Assembly (NCBI GenBank): GCA_964408455.1
Contig: CAYOZN010000011.1
Coordinates: 62,001-126,000 of the forward strand
Reading direction: 5' to 3'
DNA from: CAYOZN01 sp964408455
GTDB lineage: Bacteria > Planctomycetota > Phycisphaerae > UBA1845 > UTPLA1
DNA length: 64,000 bases
Made by a program: the position numbers and the translations under genes. The notes beneath the pieces were generated by a model. The model was not told the DNA's origin. It made no database searches and worked only from the letters and a program-made list of their open reading frames with translations. Shown here piece by piece: positions 1 through 8,050 of this stretch (the stretch's first letter is position 1; each line of letters starts with the position of its first letter).

Positions 1-253
1 CGCTGAAAATGTGCTCGGGGGTGACATATTCCTCGAGCTGCACGAGAAAGCACTCGCCGCACACGTAAACGCGCAGCGGATAGAACGGCTCCATCTGGTT
101 GAGCTGATCGGCGCTGAGGAAGCTCTCGCACAGGGGGGACATGCCAAGATCAACCACCACGTGCCTGAGCGGCGTCCCGCAGAATCGGCAGGCGGCCGTA
201 CTTGCCGCGTCCGACGTCGACTCAACCCCGGTCATTGCCAATGCCTGACTCAT
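1..253 (-). CDS. SAM-dependent C-methyltransferase, N-terminal part (cut by window edge)
   Basis: Reading the minus strand from the ATG at 253 gives 84 open codons to the window edge. A CRFCG zinc knuckle lies near residues 22-26, then a VVDLGMSPLCESFL block, then CGEC near residue 70. This is the putative zinc-binding N-terminal domain of methyltransferases of the Methyltransf_13/14 type, known for C-methylation of nucleotide deoxysugars. The SAM-binding core would lie beyond the window. The start is 12 bp after the stop of the related methyltransferase at 266-1504, so the two are probably one operon acting on the same glycan precursor. The substrate is not visible from sequence. Other ATGs nearby (for example at 258) run into a stop at once. 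Confidence 0.75.
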   Translation of the reverse strand, partial: MSQALAMTGVESTSDAASTAACRFCGTPLRHVVVDLGMSPLCESFLSADQLNQMEPFYPLRVYVCGECFLVQLEEYVTPEHIFS

Positions 254-265
254 TGCATTATCCCG

Positions 266-1504
266 TTAAGCCAGATGGACTGCCGGCTCCAGCCCCATCG
301 CGGCAAGAGAACTCCGAATCTCGGACTCGTACACCGGGTTCATCACGATCACGTGGTCCGGCCGATGCTCTTTAAGAAAGTCCGGCGGCACCACCGGCTG
401 ACCGGTGCCCGGAAGGAAGGTGCCATGTTTCCTCGGATTGACGTCCACGGCGCAGGAGACTTCCTGCGCCGGCGAAAGCGCATTCAGAAAGCTGACGCCC
501 CGCGCGCCGCCGCCCCACAGCACCGTTCGCGCCCCGGCCGCCGCGAATCCGCGCAGCCTGCTGCGCCACGATTGCACGCGCTGTTGATAATACGTGGAGA
601 AGCCATCGACGAGATGGGCCAGTTCGCCGATACCGTTCCCGTTCGGCAGCGGCGCATCGACGGCGGCGTTCGCCTCCGACGAGATTCGTGCCTCTATCAC
701 CAGGTACTGTCCGCTGAAAGTTTCGCGGACGCGCAACACGTCGAACCCGGCCAGCGTAAACGCGGCGCTCAGCGAAGGCGCCGTGAAGTAAGAACAATGT
801 TCGTAGATGATGTCCCAGATGGAACGATCGCGCAGCGGATAAAGCGTGTTGGGAACCTCGAACATCACGGTGCAGCCCAGCCGCCGGCCGATCACCCGCC
901 GCAGCATGCTGAGAAATGCATGCGGCTCGGGAATGTGTTCAAACACCTGGCGGCAGCAGATCAGATCGGCCGGCTCTTCCGCAAACTGCTCCGAGTAATA
1001 TTCGCTGACGATGCGAACGCGGCCGTCATCCGGCTGGCCCGTGGGAACGTAGCTGGGATCGAAGCCGGCGCCGCGGTTCTGGCCGGCGCGGCAGATCGTC
1101 CGGAGAAAGGCGCCGTCGCCGCAGCCGATTTCGACGACATCCTTTCCGCGAATGCCGTAGGTTTCCACGAGTTCGCCCGCCAGCTCGTCGGCATAGGCGG
1201 CAAAGACCGACGAGTGATGCAGGGCGTTGTCATAGGACTGGCCATAGGCAAGCAGTGCCGCGTCGAACGCCGCATTGAAGATCAGGCCGCACTGCCGGCA
1301 GAAGACCAGGTCGATGTCGCCGCGCGGACACGCGGCGGCCGAGTCTCGCGTCGGCCACTGCACGCAGGCATTCACCGGCACCTCGTGCTGGCGGAAAAAG
1401 GACTTCGCGGCCGCGCTGCCGCAGGAGGGGCAGTACGACTCGCCGGTGGTCCCGATTTCGTGTTGTTTCGCGGGGGACAGCGATGCCATGCTATCTTCCG
1501 GCAC
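266..1504 (-). CDS. Class I SAM-dependent methyltransferase with zinc ribbon and C-terminal domain
   Basis: 412 residues. The N-terminus carries CPSCG (about residues 25-29) and CRQCG (about 70-74), forming a zinc ribbon. The Rossmann SAM site follows as VVEIGCGDGAFL near residue 120. The C-terminal third (VLWGGGARGVSFLNAL, then VDVNPRKHGTFLPG) matches the C-terminal domain of sugar C-methyltransferases of the Methyltransf_14 family. The likely role is C-methylation of an activated sugar or a related glycan intermediate. A second ATG five codons in (MASL) is an equally possible start. It is followed 12 bp downstream by a second methyltransferase of the same class. Family assignment is firm; the substrate is unknown. 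Confidence 0.85.
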   Translation of the reverse strand: MPEDSMASLSPAKQHEIGTTGESYCPSCGSAAAKSFFRQHEVPVNACVQWPTRDSAAACPRGDIDLVFCRQCGLIFNAAFDAALLAYGQSYDNALHHSSVFAAYADELAGELVETYGIRGKDVVEIGCGDGAFLRTICRAGQNRGAGFDPSYVPTGQPDDGRVRIVSEYYSEQFAEEPADLICCRQVFEHIPEPHAFLSMLRRVIGRRLGCTVMFEVPNTLYPLRDRSIWDIIYEHCSYFTAPSLSAAFTLAGFDVLRVRETFSGQYLVIEARISSEANAAVDAPLPNGNGIGELAHLVDGFSTYYQQRVQSWRSRLRGFAAAGARTVLWGGGARGVSFLNALSPAQEVSCAVDVNPRKHGTFLPGTGQPVVPPDFLKEHRPDHVIVMNPVYESEIRSSLAAMGLEPAVHLA

Positions 1505-1605
1505 AGTGGACGACAGTCTGCCGCTTGCGGACGCGGATGCGCCGCCCGAGTATTCGCAGGCTCAGGCTGCCGTCACGACGCGTTTGTGATCGTTGAAGCA
1601 CACTC

Positions 1606-2805
1606 ATGAATCCGGATTTTCTCATCATCGGGGCGGGTATTGTCGGATTAAGCGTGGCCCGCGAACTTCGCGCCCGGCACGCCGGGGCGTCGATCGTCGT
1701 GGTCGACAAGGAATCCGAACTGGGCCGGCACGCCAGCGGCCGTAACAGCGGCGTACTTCATTCGGGGATCTACTACGACACGTCGACGACGCGATTCAAA
1801 ACCTGTTCCGCGGGTTCTAGAGAGTTGCGCGAGTGGGCGATGGCTGCGGGCGCCGATATCCGCAGAGTCGGCAAGCTCATCGTGCCCCAGGAGGAACATC
1901 TCGCGGCGAGTCTCGAATCCGTCCTGCTGCCGCGGGCGCAGGCGGCGAAGATTCCCGCTGAACTGGTGCGCGATGGCGACGTTCGCCGAATCGAACCGTC
2001 CTGCGTCGTCGACCGCCCGTGTCTTTACCTGCCCGACGCCCATATTGTTCGGCCGGCATCTGTGCTCGAATACCTGCGCCGTGAGCTGGAGTCCCGCAAC
2101 GTGGACATTCGCATGGGCAGGTACGTTCACTGTCGCGACGGTCGCGCATTCACCGGATCGGAGTCGTACGGCTACGGTGTCATGGTGAATGCATCCGGCA
2201 CCTTTGCCGATCGGATCGCACATGGGTTCGGGGCCGGCCGCCGCTATCGCGTCATACCCTTCAAGGGCAGTTACTACACGCTTCGCGCCGGGACCAACAT
2301 TCGCGTCAACGGCCTGATTTACCCGGTGCCCGATCCGGACATGCCATTTCTGGGTGTCCATTTCACACCTTCGTTCGACGGCCGGACCATATACGTCGGG
2401 CCCAATGCGTCGCTGGCCGGCGGCCGGGAGAATTACGGCGGCCGCGCGGGATTCAGCCTGATCGAATCCGCGCGAAACGCCGGCACCCTGGCCCGCCAGT
2501 ACGCCACCAGCCGCCAGTTTCGCAGTCACGTGCACAGCGAACTCCTGCGGCGGCGAAGGCCGGCATTCGCCCGGTCGGCCCGCAGGCTCATACCGGACAT
2601 CGAGCTCGCCGACCTGGAACCCTGCACAAAAGTGGGTATTCGACCCCAGCTGTACGATCGAATCGAACACAAGCTCGTGCTCGACTTTGTGATCGAGTCC
2701 ACCGGGCGCGAGGTGCACGTGCTGAATGCCATCTCTCCGGCATTCACCAGCGCATTTGCCTTCGCCCGGCTGGTTGCCGACAGCGCCGATGCCCTGAAGC
2801 GCTGA
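1606..2805 (+). CDS. lhgO: L-2-hydroxyglutarate oxidase (FAD-dependent)
   Basis: 399 residues, the usual length of LhgO/L2HGDH. The dinucleotide-binding motif IIGAGIVGLSVARELR starts at residue 7 and is followed by GRHASGRNSGVLHSGIYY, the flavin-contact signature of this branch of the DAO family. The C-terminus has GIRPQLYD and NAISPAFTSAFAFA, also typical. Known family members oxidise L-2-hydroxyglutarate to 2-oxoglutarate as a metabolite-repair step, passing electrons to the respiratory chain or oxygen. It starts 101 bp after the divergent methyltransferase operon and is followed by a small membrane protein on the same strand. A generic FAD-dependent oxidoreductase is the only serious alternative. 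Confidence 0.88.
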   Translation: MNPDFLIIGAGIVGLSVARELRARHAGASIVVVDKESELGRHASGRNSGVLHSGIYYDTSTTRFKTCSAGSRELREWAMAAGADIRRVGKLIVPQEEHLAASLESVLLPRAQAAKIPAELVRDGDVRRIEPSCVVDRPCLYLPDAHIVRPASVLEYLRRELESRNVDIRMGRYVHCRDGRAFTGSESYGYGVMVNASGTFADRIAHGFGAGRRYRVIPFKGSYYTLRAGTNIRVNGLIYPVPDPDMPFLGVHFTPSFDGRTIYVGPNASLAGGRENYGGRAGFSLIESARNAGTLARQYATSRQFRSHVHSELLRRRRPAFARSARRLIPDIELADLEPCTKVGIRPQLYDRIEHKLVLDFVIESTGREVHVLNAISPAFTSAFAFARLVADSADALKR

Positions 2806-2856
2806 ACGCGACCGTCCTGCCGCCGATCGTGCCGCGATGAACGAAACGAAGAATCG

Positions 2857-3258
2857 ATGCTGTTGATCGCGAACATCTCCTGGCCGCCGCAACTGATCTC
2901 CGCCGTCCGCGCGGTCCGGCATCTGTTTGCCAGGATCAGCGAGGAAACGCTGCTGGGCGTGCCGCTGGACTGGCCTGTGCGATTCGTTCTTGTCGGCGCC
3001 GTGTATTGCATCTTGCGAATCCGGCTTTCAACCCGGGCAGCCGCTGCGATCGTATTGGCATTCCTGTTCGGGAAGGAACTGTTTGACATCGTGGCCCACC
3101 AGAACCTTCAACCGCGTGCACCGGACCTGGGCGATCTGGCCGACCTGGCATCCGGACTTGCCGGGCTGTTCTGCGGCGGTCTCATCATTCGCCGCCTGCG
3201 ACGAGCCGAGCGGGCGCAAACATCGACGCGCGATAGTAGCGAAACAGAACCCGGCTAA
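2857..3258 (+). CDS. Small VanZ-like integral membrane protein
   Basis: 133 residues with three or four hydrophobic segments (about residues 41-56, 60-72 and 98-113). The KELFDIVAHQ...PDLGDLADLASGLAG stretch resembles the D/Q-R-D-N-G pattern of VanZ-like proteins; this is a loose match. It ends in a basic cytoplasmic tail. The stop overlaps by 4 bp the stop of the convergent epsI-like gene. VanZ-like proteins often sit beside surface-polysaccharide and exosortase genes, which fits this place, but no function can be assigned. The start has no strong ribosome-binding site. Confidence 0.6.
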   Translation: MLLIANISWPPQLISAVRAVRHLFARISEETLLGVPLDWPVRFVLVGAVYCILRIRLSTRAAAAIVLAFLFGKELFDIVAHQNLQPRAPDLGDLADLASGLAGLFCGGLIIRRLRRAERAQTSTRDSSETEPG

Positions 3259-4007
3259 TTGCCTTTCGACCGGGTATCGGGCAGGAGCGAGAGAATCTCG
3301 GCAAGCGACGCCTCGCCGAATTCGATGGCCCGTTGGCGTGCGGCGGCATGATCGAGGTCGATGCGCACCGCGATCTGCACCTGCGCGACATAGCGCCGGG
3401 CGTCGCGAGCCAGGTTTGGCGTGCGCCAGCCGATGCCCCAGAAGCTGCTCTCATCAACAGTCACGTGGCCGTTCAGGACGTAGTAATGCAGAACCAGCGT
3501 ACGCTCATCGACGACGCCCGTCTTCACAAAGGTATGCAACAGGGCAGCTGACCGAATCCCGCCGGCATTCAGCGTCACCGGCTCGGCACTAACGTGAGTG
3601 TGACCGGCGTTCACAAAGCAGATGGTCGGCCGATGGCCGAGCATGGTTCGCGGACGCCCCGTGTAGCCCACGTAAAGCGACACGGCATCGTCTGAGAACT
3701 GCCGCTGATAGCGCCGGCTCAACGTCTCGTCGTTGCCTGCAATGCGGCGAATCACGTCGGGCACGTCCACGTCGGTCCCGATCCATCCATTCAGCGAAAT
3801 CGGCAGCGAAGCAAGCGGCGGATCCAGCAGGATGGGCTCGGACATCGCGGCATCCAGGGCGTTGGCCACGATGCCGTAGCCCCAGCCCGTGCCGATCAGA
3901 AACACCCCGCCCGCAAGTCCTGCCCGCCAGATTGCGCGGCGTGCCAGTGCTGTTGGCTGTCGTTCAGCGGCGGGTTGTCCGTTATGGAACTTCATACCGG
4001 TGCGCAA
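3255..4007 (-). CDS. Exosortase-associated EpsI family protein (DUF3485)
   Basis: 250 residues. One N-terminal membrane anchor (about residues 26-45) is followed by a periplasmic domain with the family hallmark YVGYTGRPRTMLGHRPTICF and NAGH near residues 113-137. EpsI proteins occur with exosortases, usually directly downstream or fused to them, and are thought to help exopolysaccharide-linked protein export or processing. Here the gene follows the exosortase by 15 bp and is the last gene of the operon. The start could be the first ATG or the Met four codons later (MKFHNG). Confidence 0.87.
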   Translation of the reverse strand: MRTGMKFHNGQPAAERQPTALARRAIWRAGLAGGVFLIGTGWGYGIVANALDAAMSEPILLDPPLASLPISLNGWIGTDVDVPDVIRRIAGNDETLSRRYQRQFSDDAVSLYVGYTGRPRTMLGHRPTICFVNAGHTHVSAEPVTLNAGGIRSAALLHTFVKTGVVDERTLVLHYYVLNGHVTVDESSFWGIGWRTPNLARDARRYVAQVQIAVRIDLDHAAARQRAIEFGEASLAEILSLLPDTRSKGN

Positions 4008-4022
4008 AAGCGCCTGAGCTCG

Positions 4023-5078
4023 TTATGAAAGCGACGGCTCCGGAGGCGCGACGGCCGCCTTATGCTGTGCGGCCGGCTGTGCCTCGAGCGAATTCGTCCG
4101 CGGCCGGCGGCTGGTCGATTCAGTATTCCGGGCGTGACGCGAAGCCGGGCGAACTCCGCTGCCGGCGGGTGCGATGATGTCGAAAAGGCGCACGGCCCCG
4201 AGAAACATCAGTAGCGCCAGCGGCATCATGGCCCAGCCCGCCATGTCGTGAAATCCCTGGCTGACCAATTCGCTGCCGGCATAGTGCATGAAGCATGCCG
4301 TCACAAAGCCGCGCACCCCATTCGAAAATACCGCGATGGGAATGCCGAGCAGGACGAGCAGGATGCGCTCCCAGCGCGGCCGCTCGATCAGAAAGGCGAG
4401 CACCGCCGCCACGAAAAGGAACGCCGTCAGCATGCGCAGGCCGCTGCACGCCTCGGTCACCGCGACGGTCGTCGACTCGTCCAGGCGAAGAACGTTACCC
4501 TCCCGGACAACAAAGAAGCCGGCCAGCTCGAGCCCGAACACCGTCATCGATGTCGCCGCCCGCTGCAGCGGCAGGGCCACGATCTCGTGAAGCCTGGCCG
4601 GGAATGGCACCATGAGCAGCAGAAAGACGAACACCCACCGCAGGCGCCAGAAGATCTGCCGGCCAAGTACAAGCCACACCAGGCCGGCGATGCTCATCAC
4701 GAATGCCACGCGTTCGCCGGAACCGATGCCGAAATACAGTCCGAACAGGCGCGTGCACTCCGACAGCGACAGCAGGGACAGGGCGACCCAGTCGGGTGCC
4801 GGCTGTATGGCCCTGAGCTGAACCCGCTTTCGCCAGACGAGCCAGATCGCCACGAAGGGCACCAGCATGCCCACCGAGTAGTCCTCGTTTCTGCTCCAGA
4901 ACGAGATCAGGTCGCCGAGCGTGCGCCAATGGCTCCAGAGCAGGCAGCATAGCAGCATGCCGCCCAGTGCCAGAAATTCGACACTCAGCCGCCCCGCCCC
5001 GTCCTCGGCCATTGCCGGTGTACGCGATGAGACGCGGTGTTTGGCTTTTCGGCTCATGTGGTATGGCCCGGCGGCCAT
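4023..5078 (-). CDS. Exosortase (EpsH family transmembrane cysteine transpeptidase)
   Basis: 351 residues with about eight membrane helices. The proposed catalytic triad is present: Cys in TEACSGLR (about residue 212), Arg in SNGVRGF (about 258) and His in QGFHDMAGW (about 278). Exosortases cut PEP-CTERM-like C-terminal signals and attach the protein to the cell surface or to an exopolysaccharide. It lies between the rmlA-like gene (47 bp upstream) and epsI (15 bp downstream), so it belongs to the exopolysaccharide operon. No protein in the window has a convincing PEP-CTERM tail, so its substrates must be elsewhere. The exosortase subtype was not assigned. Met8 (MSRKAKH) is an alternative start. 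Confidence 0.92.
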   Translation of the reverse strand: MAAGPYHMSRKAKHRVSSRTPAMAEDGAGRLSVEFLALGGMLLCCLLWSHWRTLGDLISFWSRNEDYSVGMLVPFVAIWLVWRKRVQLRAIQPAPDWVALSLLSLSECTRLFGLYFGIGSGERVAFVMSIAGLVWLVLGRQIFWRLRWVFVFLLLMVPFPARLHEIVALPLQRAATSMTVFGLELAGFFVVREGNVLRLDESTTVAVTEACSGLRMLTAFLFVAAVLAFLIERPRWERILLVLLGIPIAVFSNGVRGFVTACFMHYAGSELVSQGFHDMAGWAMMPLALLMFLGAVRLFDIIAPAGSGVRPASRHARNTESTSRRPRTNSLEAQPAAQHKAAVAPPEPSLS

Positions 5079-5125
5079 TTGGAAAATCGACTACACACGT
5101 TTGACATGAGGCCCGTTTTTGCGGG

Positions 5126-5890
5126 CTATGCCTTCACGGCCTCGAGCCGGCCCGAGCGTTCCACGTGGTTTGCCCCGCCGTCGGCCACGAGATTGGCCGC
5201 CCGATGCAGCGATTCGAAAGTGCCCGCGTCCGTCCACCAGCCTTCGAGCACCTCGTGCTCGAGCGTGCCCTGCTCGAGATAGAAATTATTGACGTCCGTA
5301 ATCTCGAGTTCGCCGCGCTCGGAGGGCTTGAGCGACTCGATAAAATCGAAGACCTGTTCGTCGTACATGTAGATGCCGGTCACCGCCATGTTACTGGGCG
5401 GGCTCTTGGGCTTCTCGATGATCCGGCGTATGCGACCGTCGCCGTCGAACTCGACCACGCCAAACCGATGTGGATCCGGCACTTCCTTCAGGTACACGCG
5501 GGCGCCCGCCGGCTGGGCGAAGAAATTGGCCACGCCTGTGCGAATGTTCTTCTCGATGATGTTGTCGCCGAGAATCACCACGATCTTGTCTCCGTCGGCA
5601 AAGTCCTTCGCCAGGCGCAGCGCATCGGCAATCCCGCCCTCGCCTTCCTGGTAGGTATAGTGAAGCTCGCGAAGCCCCAGTTCTTTTCCATTACCGAGCA
5701 GTTGCAGAAAATCCCCCGCATAGTTGCCGCCCGTCACCAGCAGCACTTCGCGAACGCCCGCATTGATCAGGCACTGAAGCGGGTAATAGATCATCGGCCG
5801 ATCGTACACCGGCAACAGATGCTTGTTGGTCACCTTGGTCAGGGGCAGCAGCCTCGAACCAAGCCCGCCTGCCAGAACGACGCCCTTCAT
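5126..5890 (-). CDS. rmlA: Glucose-1-phosphate thymidylyltransferase (short RmlA type)
   Basis: 254 residues. The nucleotide-binding signature LAGGLGSRLLPLT and the phosphosugar lysine motif NKHLLPVYDRPMIYYPL are intact, as are ILGDNII, the metal-binding region, and EKPKSPPSNMAVTGIYMYD. The enzyme joins dTTP and glucose-1-phosphate to make dTDP-glucose, entry to dTDP-rhamnose and other deoxysugars. It is about 35 residues shorter than E. coli RmlA, as in the short RmlA-like group. The start is an ATG with GGGAG eight bases upstream. A hairpin (GCCCG, CAAAAA loop, CGGGC) sits between its stop and the exosortase gene and may modulate expression. UDP-glucose pyrophosphorylase-like activity cannot be excluded. 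Confidence 0.85.
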   Translation of the reverse strand: MKGVVLAGGLGSRLLPLTKVTNKHLLPVYDRPMIYYPLQCLINAGVREVLLVTGGNYAGDFLQLLGNGKELGLRELHYTYQEGEGGIADALRLAKDFADGDKIVVILGDNIIEKNIRTGVANFFAQPAGARVYLKEVPDPHRFGVVEFDGDGRIRRIIEKPKSPPSNMAVTGIYMYDEQVFDFIESLKPSERGELEITDVNNFYLEQGTLEHEVLEGWWTDAGTFESLHRAANLVADGGANHVERSGRLEAVKA

Positions 5891-5975
5891 GCGGATACTC
5901 CCATCTCAACGATCCAGAACCTCAGTGAGTCTCGGCCGGCGATGCTTCGCCGCCTGCATGCCACGCGGCCGGTTT

Positions 5976-7934
5976 TCACGCCTCTGCCAGTCTCGAGGCG
6001 GACGGCAGTGACTCGCAGTCTAATCCCGTCTCGTCCGACGCGAAATTATCCTCGGCCTCGGATTGCCGCATCGTCGGCTTCACGGCTTCGCCATTCTGCA
6101 CCGCCTGACGCTTGTCGTGCGAACGCATGCTCATCCACTCGGCGGTGGCGGAGAGGCCGACCTGTTCCAGGTGTTGCAGCGACTGGTCGTAATCGAATGC
6201 CACATCCGCCGCGCGGCCGACGATGAAGCGGGCGGGAATGCTGAAGCGACCGCCCAGCGTAAGGATGGTCGCCGCGAGAATCCGCAGGTCCATGGCGAGC
6301 GTCCAGTGATGCACATACATCATGTCAAAGTGTATCCACTGATGGAAGTCGCCGGCACTTCGCTCGTGGCGGCACACCTGCCAGAGCCCGGTGATTCCGG
6401 GGCGGACCGAAAGCCGCGCCTTGCGCCACGGCACGCAGATCTGGTTCTCCCGGAATGGGGAGGGGCGCGGACCGATCAGGCTCATGTGGCCTCGGAGCAC
6501 GTTGAACAACTGCGGCAGCTCGTCGATGTTGGTCGCACGGAGCACGGCCCCCAGACGCGTGACCCGCGGATCGCCATCCATCTTGAACTGCGGTCCATCG
6601 ACGTGGTTTTTCTTATACAGGGCGCGCTGCTGTTCGTGGGCGTTGGCCACCATGGTCCGGAATTTCCAGCAGCGAAACTCGCGGCCGCCTCGGCCCTCGC
6701 GCAAATGCCCGAAGAGGACGGGACCGCGCGAACACAGCTTGACCAGAATCGCGGTGACGATCATCAGTGGCGAGAGGAATACGAGTCCGATGGCGGACAG
6801 TATGATGTCCATCGCGCGCTTTGCCCCGGAATCCGCCGCGCTGGCAGCCGCCTTGACCGGCGCCGGGTGATCGCTGCCATCGCTATCCGCAACCGGGCTT
6901 CCATTAGCGCTCGCGGCGCCAGCATGTCCGTTGCGGCCGTTTGTGCGTGCCAGTTCAATGTCGCTGCCCGTTACGACGCAATCGGTCCTGATCGCACCTT
7001 CCTGTACTCGAACGCCGTCATGAACAATGGCATTGGCAACGACCGCCCCGGCACCGATGTACGCACCTTTACCCACGACGGCTGGTCCGACGATGACCGC
7101 CCCGGGGCCGATCTCGCAACCATCGTCCAGGAACACGGTGCCATAGAGCCGCGCCGTCGCATGAATGATGGCACGTCCGGGCTGATGAGCGGTACTCCCG
7201 TTGCGGCCGGGATTGGAGCGACTGAAAAGCGTGCCCTTTTTCCGGCCAAGCAGCCGGCGGTTCAGCCAGAGCAATTGCCGGATGTCGGTGAGATCAAGCG
7301 CCGAACTGTTGAGCGTGACATCCCGGCTTGGAACACCGCGAAGCATGAGTCTGGTTCTCAGTTCGTTGGGCGCCAGGCGCGACAGGTCCTCGAGCGTTCG
7401 CAGCGCTGATACCGTGAGCAACGAAGCAATTGTGCCGGCGGCCTGGACGTCGGTAATGCCGGCGTAGTAACGCTGGATTTTACGCACGTTATGATGGGCA
7501 TCGAGCTGCACCCGTTCGCCCGCGACGCTGTGTTTGGCCGCCAGCGGAACCAGGTGAAGCGCGGTTCGATCGCCGTTTGTCGCGGACGCGAGCGGAGAGA
7601 GATTAAGTCCCTCGAGCGGAACGTGCGAGACGTCCAGCACCAGCACACGATCCGACGGTTCAAGCTCGGCCAGGTGCTCGAAGAGTTCGCCGGGGCTGCA
7701 CAGGCGCGCCTTTGGGAACGTGGCATGTGCCCGCTGCTCATAATCCTCGCCCATTTCGAACGCGGCCACGATGCACACCGGCGAATGGGGCGCGTGTCGC
7801 TGAAGTTCGTCGCGCACGATCGCCAGCAGCGACGTGCCCGCCAGCGGCATCGTCAACAGCGATTGACACGAGCCGTGCAGATAGCCCGGCCGCTGGTCAA
7901 TCAAGAGTATTGTGCAGCCCGAGTCGATACTCAT
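5976..7934 (-). CDS. Three-part protein: nucleotidyltransferase-like, hexapeptide helix, polyprenyl glycosyl-phosphotransferase
   Basis: 652 residues. Residues 1-230 resemble a nucleotidyltransferase fold but lack a GGxGTRL loop. Residues 253-325 contain hexapeptide repeats of a left-handed beta-helix (IIHATARLYGTVFLDDGCEI, IGPGAV, IGAGAVV). Residues 371-590 are a bacterial sugar transferase: KRAMDIILSAIGLVFLSPL membrane anchor, WKFRTM, ATNIDELPQLFNVL and SLIGPRPS. The last part starts repeat-unit assembly by moving a phospho-sugar from a nucleotide sugar to undecaprenyl phosphate. Such transferases are usually separate or carry a four-helix or CoA-binding N-terminus, so this fusion is unusual. 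It lies between the tyrosine autokinase and rmlA in the operon. Confidence 0.85.
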   Translation of the reverse strand: MSIDSGCTILLIDQRPGYLHGSCQSLLTMPLAGTSLLAIVRDELQRHAPHSPVCIVAAFEMGEDYEQRAHATFPKARLCSPGELFEHLAELEPSDRVLVLDVSHVPLEGLNLSPLASATNGDRTALHLVPLAAKHSVAGERVQLDAHHNVRKIQRYYAGITDVQAAGTIASLLTVSALRTLEDLSRLAPNELRTRLMLRGVPSRDVTLNSSALDLTDIRQLLWLNRRLLGRKKGTLFSRSNPGRNGSTAHQPGRAIIHATARLYGTVFLDDGCEIGPGAVIVGPAVVGKGAYIGAGAVVANAIVHDGVRVQEGAIRTDCVVTGSDIELARTNGRNGHAGAASANGSPVADSDGSDHPAPVKAAASAADSGAKRAMDIILSAIGLVFLSPLMIVTAILVKLCSRGPVLFGHLREGRGGREFRCWKFRTMVANAHEQQRALYKKNHVDGPQFKMDGDPRVTRLGAVLRATNIDELPQLFNVLRGHMSLIGPRPSPFRENQICVPWRKARLSVRPGITGLWQVCRHERSAGDFHQWIHFDMMYVHHWTLAMDLRILAATILTLGGRFSIPARFIVGRAADVAFDYDQSLQHLEQVGLSATAEWMSMRSHDKRQAVQNGEAVKPTMRQSEAEDNFASDETGLDCESLPSASRLAEA

Positions 7935-8050
7935 GGTGATCTCTTTCCCCTACCCCCCATCAACGATCAAGGGATCGCGATCAACTTCAGTCTGGCGATG
8001 GCTCGCCTGGCCTTGGCGTTGTAGTTCGCCCGTAGAACACGTCTGGCCCG

